Counted from the stretch's first letter, positions 54,772 through 63,371 are shown. The stretch: 64,000 nt of DNA from Mesorhizobium sp. WSM2240 (GCF_040438645.1 NZ_CP159253.1:4888501-4952500); one strand, 5' to 3'. The notes: a model not told the origin generated them from the sequence alone. Translations and numbers: made by a program.

Positions 54772-55254
54772 ATGGCAACGCTTCACTTGATGGTGGGACT
54801 TCCCGGTAGCGGTAAGACGACCTTGGCTCGGAAACTCGAGGCCGAGTACTCCGCGCTACGCCTTACCGTTGACGAATGGCACACTCGGTTGTTCGGGAGT
54901 GACGTTCATGACGATAGTGATGAAGCGGATTGGTCAAGGCATAACGCTCGGCACGCAGCGATCGAGGCGCTTCTGTGGGAAGCCACGGCGAGAGTGCTGG
55001 TACTTGGCGTGGATGTGATTTTGGACTTTGGCTTCTGGACCAGAAGTGAGCGCGACGAGCTTCGAGCAAAAGCTCACGACCTCGGTGCAGGTTTTAGGAT
55101 TCATTTTGCCGATATCTCCGAAGAGCTACTGTTGGAGCGCATCAAGGCCAGGAATGCTCAGCTTCCCGCCGGTACTTTTCATATCCCCGAGATCAAACTC
55201 AAAGAGTGGATGCACTTGTTTGAACCACCATTGCCGGACGAGTTCATTCCCTAA
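54772..55254 (+). CDS. P-loop kinase/ATPase (AAA_33 type)
   Basis: A 160-residue protein. Walker A GLPGSGKTT lies at residues 9-17, a DEWHTRLF segment with Asp/Glu follows, then ARHAAIEALLWE and ILDFGFWTRSERDELR. This matches the AAA_33 zeta-like kinase group known in phage and mobile contexts, with diverse substrates. Codon use and base composition look less GC-rich than in neighbours, which hints at recent transfer. The ATG at 54772 is preferred to 54730, which lacks a ribosome-binding site. Confidence 0.8.
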   Translation: MATLHLMVGLPGSGKTTLARKLEAEYSALRLTVDEWHTRLFGSDVHDDSDEADWSRHNARHAAIEALLWEATARVLVLGVDVILDFGFWTRSERDELRAKAHDLGAGFRIHFADISEELLLERIKARNAQLPAGTFHIPEIKLKEWMHLFEPPLPDEFIP

Positions 55255-55376
55255 GGCTATGTCGGCGGCGCGGCTCCTATTCCAACGCGCCATTTCTCGA
55301 TGGGCGCTGATGTGACTAGACGCAGCACGCCATATTGGAGGGCCGTGCGCAATTCGTGATTTTGCACCGTCCGGGA

Positions 55377-55404
55377 AGGACCGCTTCGGGCTCGAAGCGG
55401 TCCT
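55377..55404. repeat. 12-bp stem inverted repeat, intergenic
   Basis: AGGACCGCTTCG and CGAAGCGGTCCT are perfect inverted copies with a 4-base loop. It lies in the 279-bp gap between the kinase-like gene and the OsmC gene. There is no T-run. The rest of the gap holds no gene that I can support. Confidence 0.7.
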
Positions 55405-55533
55405 GCCACTTCGCTGAATTAATGGCCCCTGACCCCGGAAAATTGCAGCACGCTTGTAGCTTGCGTGAACCCAGGCGTTATATTTGCTTTCGTGGCCGCG
55501 GCGCCGGCCCCAACTCAGCCCAAGGAGACTTCG

Positions 55534-55959
55534 ATGGACCGACACGCAACAGCCGTCTGGAAAGGCGCTCTTAAAGGTGGTTCCGGCACGCTGGACAGCC
55601 AGAGCGGCGCGATCGCAAAACTGCCCTATTCGTTCGAGGGCCGATTCGAGGATGAGAGCGGCAAGTCGGGCACCAATCCGGAAGAACTGATCGCTGCCGC
55701 CCATGCCGGCTGCTACGCGATGCAGCTTTCGCACTTTCTCGCCGAAAACGGTACGCCGCCCGAAAAGCTCGACGCCGAGGCGGTGGTGACCCTGATTCCC
55801 GGTACCGGCATCACCGGCAGCGCGCTGACGGTGGTGGGCACCGTGCCCGGCATCGACGAAGCGAAGTTCAAGGAACTGGCGGATAAGGCCAAGACTGAAT
55901 GCCCGGTTTCCAAGGCGCTCGGCGCGATCAAGGTTTCGCTCGACGCTCGCCTGGGCTGA
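55534..55959 (+). CDS. OsmC family peroxiredoxin-like protein
   Basis: A 141-residue OsmC/Ohr-superfamily protein. The two redox Cys are Cys60 in AAAHAGCYAMQLSH and Cys123 in TECPVSKALG; the fold also has AVWKGALKGGSGTL and the SGTNPEELIAAAH helix. OsmC proteins reduce organic hydroperoxides. AAGGAGACTTCG precedes the ATG at 55534. A bidirectional terminator separates it from the convergent msrA gene. Confidence 0.95.
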   Translation: MDRHATAVWKGALKGGSGTLDSQSGAIAKLPYSFEGRFEDESGKSGTNPEELIAAAHAGCYAMQLSHFLAENGTPPEKLDAEAVVTLIPGTGITGSALTVVGTVPGIDEAKFKELADKAKTECPVSKALGAIKVSLDARLG

Positions 55960-55975
55960 GCGATCGACATGATAA

Positions 55976-56004
55976 AAACGGGCGCTCGACCTGGGCGCCC
56001 GTTT
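55976..56004. terminator. Bidirectional terminator between osmC-like gene and msrA
   Basis: A 10-bp perfect stem AAACGGGCGC/GCGCCCGTTT with a 9-base loop. T-rich tracts on both strands fit both convergent genes. Confidence 0.85.
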
Positions 56005-56022
56005 GCTTTTCCGTCCTGGCGC

Positions 56023-56631
56023 TCAATGGCTCGCAATACCCTGGTGCGCGGCCTTTCCCCAAAGCTCCTCAAGGCGTGCATCGCGGCCGCAGGCGCTGCG
56101 GTAGTATTTGTAGCGGAGCGGGTTCTTTTTGTAATAATCAAGGTGATAGTCCTCGGCCTGCCAGAAGGCGCCGGCCGGCTCGATCGGCGTGACGATAGGC
56201 TGGCCGAGCGCGGCTTCAGCCTCCGCCTTGGCCTTTTCCGCTGCGGCCTTCTGAGCCTTGCCGGCCACATAGATCGCGGTCGTATAGGCATGGCCGCGAT
56301 CGCAGAACTGGCCGCCATCGTCGGTCGGATCAACCGAGCGGAAGAACACCGCCGCCAGTTTCCCGAAATTCGTCCTGGCCGGATCGAACTCGATCTTCAC
56401 CACTTCGCGATGGCCTTCATGGTTCTGGTAGGTGGGGTTCTGCAGCTTTCCCCCCGAATAGCCCGACGTCGTCGAGATCACTCCCGGCACGCGGTCGAAA
56501 TCGCTCTCGACACACCAGAAACAGCCGCCGGCGAAAATGGCGGTTTGCGTTTCAGCCGAGACGGCATGCGCCGGCATGGACAGGCCGGCGGCGAGGGCAA
56601 GCAAGGCGGCGCTGAGCGATCTGGAAAACAT
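56023..56631 (-). CDS. msrA: Peptide methionine sulfoxide reductase MsrA, secreted
   Basis: A 202-residue MsrA. A signal peptide (about residues 1-26) precedes AIFAGGCFWCVESDF, in which Cys37 of the GGCFWC motif is catalytic; GYSGGKLQNPTYQNHEGHREVVKI and DPTDDGGQFCDRGHAYTTAI are family motifs. The signal suggests periplasmic location. ATG at 56631 is chosen, with GAGGAG about 12 bp upstream. A hairpin (CCTCTTC/GAAGAGG at 56644-56661) partly covers that ribosome-binding site. Confidence 0.95.
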   Translation of the reverse strand: MFSRSLSAALLALAAGLSMPAHAVSAETQTAIFAGGCFWCVESDFDRVPGVISTTSGYSGGKLQNPTYQNHEGHREVVKIEFDPARTNFGKLAAVFFRSVDPTDDGGQFCDRGHAYTTAIYVAGKAQKAAAEKAKAEAEAALGQPIVTPIEPAGAFWQAEDYHLDYYKKNPLRYKYYRSACGRDARLEELWGKAAHQGIASH

Positions 56632-56728
56632 CTGCGGAGGTCTCCTCTTCGGCTGAAGAGGTAGCGCATCCCCGCAATGTCTCAAAGTCAAGCCGCAACA
56701 ATCCTGCGTGATCGTGCGTCGACAGGTT

Positions 56729-57715
56729 TCAGCGGATTGTGTAGGGCTCGAACTCCGCAAAGGCGTCCTCAGGAACCTTGGCTGATAGAAGGTCCAGGTT
56801 GCGCTTGAGGGTTGCCGGCGAGGCCGTGCCGAGGAGCATGGTCGCGACGACCGGATTGCGCAGCGGAAACGCCAGCGCCGCAGCCGCCAGCGGGATGCCC
56901 CTGGATTCGGCGACGCGCTGCATGCCGGCAACGCGCGCCAGAATATCCGGCGAGGCCGGGCCGTAGTCGAAATTCGCACCTGCGACGGGCCCGGTCGCCA
57001 ATATGCCGGAGTTGAACGCTCCGCCTATCACGAGCGACGTCTTTTGCTCCTCGCAAAGCGCCAGCAGTTCGGGTTCCGCCGAACGGTCGAGCAGCGAGTA
57101 CCGTCCGGCGAGAAGGATGCAGTCGAGCGGAGCCTGCCGCATCACATTGAGGCAGATCTGTACCTCGTTGACGCCCAGCCCATAGGCGGAGATGCCGCCC
57201 GACGACTTCAGCTCGTCGAGCGCCTTCAGCCCCGAATCCATCAGCTGGCGGAAGTGAAGTTTCGTTTTCTCCGCACCATGCGTATAGACGCCGATGTCGT
57301 GCACGAACAGTATGTCGATCCTGTTCAGGCCGAGCCTGGCATAGCTGAACTCGACCGATCGCATGATGCCGTCATAGCTGTAATCATAGTCGACCGCGAA
57401 GGGCAGCGGATCGACATAGCTGTGGTCCGGCACATCGGCTTCGGGCACGGGCCGAAGCAGCCGGCCGACCTTCGTCGAGAGCACATAGCTGTCGCGGGGT
57501 TTGTCGCGAAGGAAATCGCCGAACCGCCGCTCCGACAGGCCGAAGCCGTAGAATGGAGCGGTGTCGAAATAGCGGATGCCGGCATCCCAGGCGCTTTGCA
57601 GAGTCTGAATCGCCGTCTCGCGCGGGCAGGAGCGGTAGAGGCCGCCAATCGACGCTCCACCAAAGCCGATCTCGGTGGTTTCGAGCGTGGTCTGCCCGAT
57701 GCGCCTCTTGTTCAT
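56729..57715 (-). CDS. Aldo/keto reductase
   Basis: A 328-residue TIM-barrel NADPH reductase. Motifs: TEIGFGGASIGGLY, GIRYFDTAPFYGFGLSERR (catalytic Asp/Tyr), DILFVHDIG, and a late NPVVATMLLGTASP. It resembles the D-threo-aldose/L-fucose dehydrogenase and pyridoxal 4-dehydrogenase branch. Its adjacency to a UxaA-type dehydratase and GntR regulators favours a sugar-lactone pathway, but the substrate is unproven. It diverges from the double-wHTH GntR gene. Confidence 0.88.
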   Translation of the reverse strand: MNKRRIGQTTLETTEIGFGGASIGGLYRSCPRETAIQTLQSAWDAGIRYFDTAPFYGFGLSERRFGDFLRDKPRDSYVLSTKVGRLLRPVPEADVPDHSYVDPLPFAVDYDYSYDGIMRSVEFSYARLGLNRIDILFVHDIGVYTHGAEKTKLHFRQLMDSGLKALDELKSSGGISAYGLGVNEVQICLNVMRQAPLDCILLAGRYSLLDRSAEPELLALCEEQKTSLVIGGAFNSGILATGPVAGANFDYGPASPDILARVAGMQRVAESRGIPLAAAALAFPLRNPVVATMLLGTASPATLKRNLDLLSAKVPEDAFAEFEPYTIR

Positions 57716-57774
57716 TCGTCATCCTTGCGCGCCGGGTGGGTTCCGACAGCGGTATGTCACTGGACAATCGCCGG

Positions 57775-57824
57775 AAATGTCTTTTTATCGTCAAAAGACA
57801 TTTGAGCGTCAACCGGTTTTGACG
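57775..57824. promoter_or_regulatory. Two inverted repeats in the AKR/GntR divergent region
   Basis: The first is AAATGTCTTTT / AAAAGACATTT with a 7-base spacer (57775-57803), a perfect 11-bp dyad. The second is CGTCAA-N6-TTGACG (57807-57824). A third CGTCAA copy lies inside the first element's spacer and right arm (57789-57794). They are placed as operators for one or both of the divergent genes. Confidence 0.6.
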
Positions 57825-57872
57825 GCCCGAATGATCGCCGCCGATTGGCGCGGCGCCGAACCAGAGCTCGGA

Positions 57873-58763
57873 ATGTCCAAGCAGAATACCGTCTACAAGG
57901 ACGCCTATAATCGCTGCCTGCGCCTGATCGAGGCAGGCGGCAGCCTGGCCTCCGAGCCCGAACTGGGAACGGCGCTCGGCGTCAGCCGCACCACAGTCCG
58001 TACCATTCTGGCCAGAATGCAGGAGCGCGGCCTCATCGAATGGGACAAGCGCAGCAAAATCGTGCTGCGCGATCCGACGCCGGCGGACTTTTTCCCGGAC
58101 GAAGAGACGGATTCGCTGTCCGAAATCATCGAGCGCAGCTTCATGCGCAAGCTGTTGGCCGGAGGAGTCAAGGCCGGCACGCAGATCAACGAGCTTGAAC
58201 TGGCGCGCGAGATCGGCGTCGGCACCACCAGCGTCAGGGAGTTCCTGATCCGCTTCAGCCGCTTCGGCCTGATCGAGAAGCGCCCGAACAGCCACTGGGT
58301 GCTGAAGGGTTTTACGCGGGCTTTCGCGCTCGAACTCACCGAGATCCGCGAAATGTTCGAGCTGCGCTCGGCGGCCGCCTTTGCCGCGATCGAGCGTCAC
58401 AATCCGGCCTGGGCGGAGCTCGATGCGATGGAGCGCGAGCATCGCGATTTTCTCGCTGCGGTGGCGACGCGTTACGCCGAGTTTTCCGAGATGGACGAGC
58501 GCTTCCACCGGCTCATCCACAAGGCGTCACACAACCGCTTCATCGTCGATTTCTACGACGTGATCGCGATGATCTTTCACTACCACTACCAGTGGAACAA
58601 GACGAACGAGGTGCAGCGCAACGCGCTCGCCGCCACAGAGCACCTGAATTACATCGCCGCGCTTAAATCCGGCGATCTGGCGGAGGTCGAGAAGGCCTGC
58701 CGCCGCCATCTGCAGTCAGCGCGCGAAACGCTGCTGCAATCCATCCCGGAAGGTTGGACCTAG
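57873..58763 (+). CDS. GntR-family regulator with two winged-helix domains and FCD
   Basis: A 296-residue regulator with an unusual order. The first helix-turn-helix (about residues 10-65, with LGVSRTTVRTILARMQERGLI) is followed by a second GntR winged-helix (about 86-150, ELELAREIGVGTTSVREFLI), then an FCD-like all-helical effector domain. Most FadR-type proteins have only one DNA-binding domain. Start is ATG at 57873; earlier ATGs at 57831 and 57777 exist, the latter inside the operator palindrome. Confidence 0.85.
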   Translation: MSKQNTVYKDAYNRCLRLIEAGGSLASEPELGTALGVSRTTVRTILARMQERGLIEWDKRSKIVLRDPTPADFFPDEETDSLSEIIERSFMRKLLAGGVKAGTQINELELAREIGVGTTSVREFLIRFSRFGLIEKRPNSHWVLKGFTRAFALELTEIREMFELRSAAAFAAIERHNPAWAELDAMEREHRDFLAAVATRYAEFSEMDERFHRLIHKASHNRFIVDFYDVIAMIFHYHYQWNKTNEVQRNALAATEHLNYIAALKSGDLAEVEKACRRHLQSARETLLQSIPEGWT

Positions 58764-58781
58764 AAGCGTTTCCGGCCGGCG

Positions 58782-60314
58782 CTACATCACCGCGCCGACT
58801 TGCCAGGGCACGAACTCGTTGTCGCCATAGCCGAGTTCTTCGGACTTGCTGCGCCTGCCGGAAGCGACGGCAAGAATCTCGTCGAAAATCTCCCGGCCCT
58901 TCTCCTCGACGGTGACGCCGCCGAGGATGTCGCCACAATTGATGTCCATGTCCTCGACCATGCGCTCGTACATCGGCGTATTTGTCGCCAGCTTGATCGA
59001 TGGAACCGGCTTGCAGCCATAGGCCGAGCCGCGGCCCGTGGTGAAGCAGAGCATGTTGGCGCCGCCCGCGACCTGGCCCGTCGCCGAAACCGGATCGTAG
59101 CCGGGCGTGTCCATGAACACGAATCCCTTCTCGGTCACCGGCTCGGCATATTCATAGACCGCGTTGAGGGTGGTCGAGCCGCCCTTGGCGGCAGCGCCCA
59201 GCGACTTCTCCAGGATCGTGGTCAGCCCGCCGGCCTTGTTGCCGGGCGAGGGGTTGTTGTTCATTTCGCCGCCATTGCGCTCCGTATAGGCTTCCCACCA
59301 ACGGATGCGCTCGATCAGCTTTTCACCGACTTCCCGGTTCTTTGCACGCCGCGTCAGCAGGTGCTCTGCGCCATAAATTTCCGGCGTCTCGGACAGGATC
59401 GCGGTGCCGCCATTCTTCACCAGTATGTCGGCCGCAACCCCAAGCGCCGGGTTGGCGGTAATGCCGGAATAGCCGTCCGAACCGCCGCATTGCAGCGCCA
59501 GCGTTATCTCCGATGCAGGCGCCGTCTGGCGCTTGGCACGGTTGACGACGGGGAGCATCTCCTTGATGCGCTCCAGCCCCTGCTCGATTGACTTGCGCGT
59601 TCCGCCCGTGTCCTGGATGGTCATGGTGCGGAAGGTCTCGCTCTCCTCGATGCCATAGAGCTGTTTCATCCGGCCGATCTGGAACACTTCGCAGCCGAGC
59701 CCGACCAGCAGCACCGCGCCCAGATTGGGATTGGCGGAGTAACCCCACTGCGTGCGCTTGAGTATCTCGAAGCCTTCGCCGCCGCCGGCCATGCCGCAGC
59801 CGGTTCCATGGGTGAATGAAACGACACCATCGACATTGCCGAACTGTTCGAGGATGCCGGACCGCGTCGCGGCCTCGGCCATGAAGCGCGCAACGGACGC
59901 CGAGCAATTCACGCTGGTCAGGATGCCGATATAATTCCTTGTCCCGACCCGGCCATTGGCGCGGCGAAAACCCTCGAAGGTCGCCTGCTCCTCGACCGGC
60001 AGCACGTTTTCCGGCCGGGCACCCATGGCGAACTGATAGTCGCGCTCGAAATCGTGCATCTCGACATTGTGCTCGTGAACCCAGTCGCCCGCCGCGATCG
60101 GGCAACTGGCGAAGCCGATGATCTGGCCGAACTTCACGATCGGTTCGCCTGTCGCGATGGCGCGGGCGGCGATCTTGTGGCCGAAGGGAATGCGCTGCCT
60201 CGTCGTCAGGCCGGCCGCGATCGGCAGTTCCTTCTCGATCTTCTCGGCGGCAACGACAACATTGTCCTCGCTGCTCAGCCTGAGCGTCCTGGCGATTGCC
60301 TGCTGTGAGTTCAT
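58782..60314 (-). CDS. uxaA: UxaA-family altronate/galactarate-type dehydratase
   Basis: A 510-residue single-chain enzyme with an N-terminal SAF-like domain (residues about 10-100) and the large C-terminal dehydratase domain. Conserved Cys occur in CGMAGGGEG (THGTGCGM), ALQCGGSDGYSG, and the terminal INCGDILGG cluster. The fused N+C type fits altronate or another sugar-acid dehydratase; exact substrate unknown. ATG at 60314 is chosen. It is convergent with the first GntR gene and diverges from the second. Confidence 0.9.
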   Translation of the reverse strand: MNSQQAIARTLRLSSEDNVVVAAEKIEKELPIAAGLTTRQRIPFGHKIAARAIATGEPIVKFGQIIGFASCPIAAGDWVHEHNVEMHDFERDYQFAMGARPENVLPVEEQATFEGFRRANGRVGTRNYIGILTSVNCSASVARFMAEAATRSGILEQFGNVDGVVSFTHGTGCGMAGGGEGFEILKRTQWGYSANPNLGAVLLVGLGCEVFQIGRMKQLYGIEESETFRTMTIQDTGGTRKSIEQGLERIKEMLPVVNRAKRQTAPASEITLALQCGGSDGYSGITANPALGVAADILVKNGGTAILSETPEIYGAEHLLTRRAKNREVGEKLIERIRWWEAYTERNGGEMNNNPSPGNKAGGLTTILEKSLGAAAKGGSTTLNAVYEYAEPVTEKGFVFMDTPGYDPVSATGQVAGGANMLCFTTGRGSAYGCKPVPSIKLATNTPMYERMVEDMDINCGDILGGVTVEEKGREIFDEILAVASGRRSKSEELGYGDNEFVPWQVGAVM

Positions 60315-60352
60315 GATCCCGTTCCGGTAGTTGAGAAAGCGCAAATCCCGAG

Positions 60353-60392
60353 TTGACGCGATCAGCACGCCAAGCATACTAACATGTCAGTA
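60353..60392 (+). promoter_or_regulatory. Promoter and GntR-type operator before the FadR-like regulator
   Basis: TTGACG (60353-60358) and CATACT (60375-60380) form a promoter pair 16 bp apart. TACTAACATGTCAGTA (60377-60392) is a near-perfect 16-bp dyad, one mismatched pair, overlapping the -10. It lies in the divergent region between the uxaA-like and the GntR genes, suggesting autoregulation and co-control. Confidence 0.5.
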
Positions 60393-60421
60393 CGTTCCGC
60401 AAGGAGAAAGACGCTGTTGTC

Positions 60422-61159
60422 ATGAACGTCGGTTCGAAAATCGAAGCAGGCGGCCCCGCCAATGCCCGACGCATGGATGGCAGCGCGACCGAGCGCGTCG
60501 TCGAGGCGCTGAGGGAAGCGATCGTCACCCTGGAGATTCCGCCGGGCGCAGCACTCGACAAGGCGGTACTGACCGCCCGGTTCGGGGTCTCGCGATTTCC
60601 GGTGGCCGAAGCTTTCACCCGGCTGAAAGCCGAGGGCCTGGTTGACATCCGGCCGCAGAGCGGCTCTACGGTTTCGCTGATCCGCCTTGCCGACGCCCGC
60701 GAGAACATGTTCTTGCGCCGCGCGCTAGAAGGCGAGGCGCTTGCCCTGCTTGCCGCACGCAACGATATGACCCTTCTGGCGGAAGTGGACGAGAATCTTC
60801 GCTTCCAGAAATCGGCGATGGAAGCCGGCGACCGGCCGGGCTTCCACCGCCTCGATCTCGAATTCCATGATCTGCTCATCAGCGCCGTCGGCTTTCCCCG
60901 GATGCGCGCCACCGTCGAGCGCGCGCGCCTGGCGCTCGACCGGGTGCGCCGGCTGCTCGGCACGCCGCGCCGTCACGCCCTGACTTTTGCGGAGCATTGC
61001 GCCATCGCCGAGGCGCTGCGCAAAGCCGAGCCAGAAGCTGCGCGGGCTGCAATGGCCGCTCACATTGATTCCGTGATGACCGAACTCGAGGCGTTCGCGG
61101 TCGCGAAGCCCGAAGTCTTTGCCGACCAGGATGCAGCCGCTCACCCGCTCCAGGTATAG
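60422..61159 (+). CDS. GntR-family (FadR/FCD) transcriptional regulator
   Basis: A 245-residue regulator. The winged helix (about 20-85) includes LTARFGVSRFPVAEAFTRLKAEGLVDI; the FCD domain (about 95-235) has FHRLDLEFHDLLI and HCAIAEALRKAEPEAARAAMAAHI, whose His/Asp residues can bind metal-carboxylate ligands. It diverges from the uxaA-like gene and probably responds to a sugar-acid intermediate. ATG at 60422 is the only one near. Confidence 0.92.
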   Translation: MNVGSKIEAGGPANARRMDGSATERVVEALREAIVTLEIPPGAALDKAVLTARFGVSRFPVAEAFTRLKAEGLVDIRPQSGSTVSLIRLADARENMFLRRALEGEALALLAARNDMTLLAEVDENLRFQKSAMEAGDRPGFHRLDLEFHDLLISAVGFPRMRATVERARLALDRVRRLLGTPRRHALTFAEHCAIAEALRKAEPEAARAAMAAHIDSVMTELEAFAVAKPEVFADQDAAAHPLQV

Positions 61160-61224
61160 AAGACGGCGAATAGAAGCAGCCAAACCACGTCAACGAAGCT
61201 CCCGTACGAGACCGAGATTTCGAA

Positions 61225-61758
61225 ATGGACTTTCTTCGCGACGCTGCTTCGATGGTGGAACCATACATCTCCCAGTACGGCATCGCGGCTCTGTTCGTCA
61301 TCATCTATCTGGAATCGCTCGGGGCGCCGCTGCCAGGCGAAAGCGCATTGGTAGCCTCGTCGGTAATGGCTGCCAGCGGCGACCTTTCGATCGTGCAGTT
61401 ATTCCTGGCCGTCTGTGCGGCCGCGGTTCTTGGCGACAGCACTGGCTACGCGATCGGCAGAATCGGCGGGCGCCCGCTACTGCAGCGCTATGGCTGGGTG
61501 GTCCGGCTCACGCCCGAGCGCCTGTCCGATCTGGAACGCCTGTTCCGCCGCAAGGGCCCAATAATCGTTATTGGCGCGCGCTTCGTCGTCTTGCTTCGCC
61601 AGCTCAACGGGCTGGTCGCCGGCTCGGTGGCGATGCCCTGGCGCAGCTTTGTCGCTGCGAACGTGCTCGGCGCGGTGCTATGGTCGGCCGTCTGGTGCTT
61701 CGGGCCTTACTTTCTCGGCGAGGCGTTCAATCTGCATGGCATACTACAGAAACTGTAA
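61225..61758 (+). CDS. DedA family membrane protein
   Basis: A 177-residue inner-membrane protein, shorter than the 200-220 typical. Motifs: YLESLGAPLPGESALV, LGDSTGYAIGRIGG and the FVVLLRQLNGLVAGSVAMPWRSF basic loop. DedA proteins act in flipping undecaprenyl phosphate or phospholipids; which one applies is not readable. It is convergent with sdhB, with a 5-bp gap. Confidence 0.93.
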   Translation: MDFLRDAASMVEPYISQYGIAALFVIIYLESLGAPLPGESALVASSVMAASGDLSIVQLFLAVCAAAVLGDSTGYAIGRIGGRPLLQRYGWVVRLTPERLSDLERLFRRKGPIIVIGARFVVLLRQLNGLVAGSVAMPWRSFVAANVLGAVLWSAVWCFGPYFLGEAFNLHGILQKL

Positions 61759-61763
61759 CGTCC

Positions 61764-62543
61764 TCAGACCCGTCGCTCGACCATCATCTTTTTGATCTCG
61801 GCGATCGCCTTGGCGGGGTTCAGGCCTTTCGGGCAGGTCTGCGTGCAGTTCATGATCGTATGGCAGCGATAGAGCCTGAACGGGTCCTCGAGATTGTCGA
61901 GCCGTTCGCCCGCCGCCTCGTCCCTGGAGTCGATCAGCCAGCGATAGGCCTGCAGCAGCACCGCCGGGCCGAGATAGCGCTCTCCATTCCACCAGTAGCT
62001 CGGACAGGAGGTCTGGCAGCAGAAGCACAGGATGCACTCGTAGAGGCCGTCGAGCTTCTGCCGGTCCTCATAGCTTTGCGGCCATTCCTTGGCGGGCTCG
62101 GGCGAAACCGTCTTCAGGAACGGGTCGATCGAGGTCAACTGCGCATAAGGCACGGTCAGGTCCGGAACCAGATCCTTGACCACCGGCATGTGCGGCAGCG
62201 GGTAGACTTTTACCGCGCCCGAAATGTCGTCCATGCCTTTGGTGCAGGCGAGCGTATTGCCGCCGTCGATGTTCATGGCGCAGGAACCGCAGATGCCTTC
62301 GCGACAGGAGCGCCGGAGTGTCAGCGTCGGGTCGACTTTGTTCTTGATCCACAGAAGAGCGTCCAGCACCATCGGCCCGCAATCGTCGAGATCGACGAAA
62401 TAGGTGTCGAGGCGCGGGTTCTCGCCGTCGTCCGGAGACCAGCGGTAGATCCGGTATTCGCGCAGATTGGTCGCGCCTTCCGGCTTGGGCCAGGTCTTGC
62501 CCGTGCGGATCTTCGAGTTCTTGGGCAAGGTCAGTTCTACCAT
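61764..62543 (-). CDS. sdhB: Succinate dehydrogenase iron-sulfur subunit
   Basis: A 259-residue subunit with three clusters. The plant-type [2Fe-2S] uses Cys80, Cys85, Cys88 and Cys100 ([14 protein letters not shown]); [4Fe-4S] is [12 protein letters not shown]; [3Fe-4S] is [17 protein letters not shown]. It passes electrons from SdhA to ubiquinone in the TCA cycle and respiratory chain. It follows the glycosyltransferase by 3 bp and is the last gene of the sdh operon. Confidence 0.98.
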   Translation of the reverse strand: MVELTLPKNSKIRTGKTWPKPEGATNLREYRIYRWSPDDGENPRLDTYFVDLDDCGPMVLDALLWIKNKVDPTLTLRRSCREGICGSCAMNIDGGNTLACTKGMDDISGAVKVYPLPHMPVVKDLVPDLTVPYAQLTSIDPFLKTVSPEPAKEWPQSYEDRQKLDGLYECILCFCCQTSCPSYWWNGERYLGPAVLLQAYRWLIDSRDEAAGERLDNLEDPFRLYRCHTIMNCTQTCPKGLNPAKAIAEIKKMMVERRV

Positions 62544-62546
62544 GGC

Positions 62547-63362
62547 TCAGGCGCTCCGCGTCGCATGATCGAGAATGGTCGGGCAGACCGCGATGGGACG
62601 TTTGACGCCGTTGCGTAACGTCCGCAGTTTTCGCGCGGTCATGGCGAGATGCCCCGCCAGCCGCCGCAGCTTGAATTGCGGCCGCCGAACGAATGCATCG
62701 AGCCGCGATTGCCTGCTCGGCTGGGATATAGTCGTTTTGAACGCGCCGCGAAATCCGTCCTGCGCGCCTGCCGATGTGTAAAGCGGAGTGGCGAGCCCTG
62801 GCTCGGCCTGAAGCCGCGGGATGCCGGCGAGATTGAGAAACGCGTCGGAGGGCGCAGCGTAATGCTTCGCCCTGTGCAGGAGCCGGCGCGCCGCAGCCGG
62901 CCGCACCAGATATCCGCCCGATCCGCCGCGATCGACGAAGAGCCTGAAATGCTGGATCCCGCTTTTCGGAGCCGAGGAGTAGGGCTTTCGGGAAACCCAT
63001 TTCTCCGCCCCGCGTGTCTCGAGGTTGAGGATGTCGAGCACGTCGATCTCGTTCAATTCCGCCAGCCATGACGGTAGCTTTTCGGAGAGGACGACGTCGT
63101 CCTCCAGCACCAGCACCGGCCGGTTGCTGTCGACGCAGTGCCGCCATGCGCGGCTGTGGCTGTGCAGGCAGGCGAGTTCGGAACGCGAAAGCGGGCGCAT
63201 ATAGGTGCCGCTGAGGCGATCGAATTCGTCGTCGCCGATCATCGTGGCGTCGGTCGCCCTCAACCGGGTGAATTCCAGTCCGAGCCGCTGCATCTGCGAT
63301 GCGATGAACGCCAACCGGTCCGGGCTTCTGTCCAGATTGATGACGAGGATTTCCGGCACCAT
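62547..63362 (-). CDS. Glycosyltransferase family 25 (LPS-type) between sdhA and sdhB
   Basis: A 271-residue GT25 protein. ILVINLDRSPDRLAFIASQM opens the fold, SRSELACLHSHSRAWR and VLVLEDDVVLSE (the DxD-like acidic motif) are family signatures, and GSGGYLVRPAAARRLL follows. GT25 enzymes add galactose or glucose to lipooligosaccharide. The gene is 9 bp after sdhA and 3 bp before sdhB, so it is almost surely expressed with succinate dehydrogenase. No metabolic link is evident. ATG at 63362. Confidence 0.92.
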   Translation of the reverse strand: MVPEILVINLDRSPDRLAFIASQMQRLGLEFTRLRATDATMIGDDEFDRLSGTYMRPLSRSELACLHSHSRAWRHCVDSNRPVLVLEDDVVLSEKLPSWLAELNEIDVLDILNLETRGAEKWVSRKPYSSAPKSGIQHFRLFVDRGGSGGYLVRPAAARRLLHRAKHYAAPSDAFLNLAGIPRLQAEPGLATPLYTSAGAQDGFRGAFKTTISQPSRQSRLDAFVRRPQFKLRRLAGHLAMTARKLRTLRNGVKRPIAVCPTILDHATRSA

Positions 63363-63371
63363 GGCGACGAC

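Noticed and set aside
57777..57872. Upstream ATG starts for the double-wHTH regulator
   Set aside because: The ATG at 57777 lies inside the operator dyad and the one at 57831 has no good ribosome-binding site; 57873 starts just before the first helix domain.
61119..62618. 499-codon plus-strand frame crossing DedA and sdhB
   Set aside because: Both DedA and sdhB are clearly coded in other frames; this frame is a shadow.
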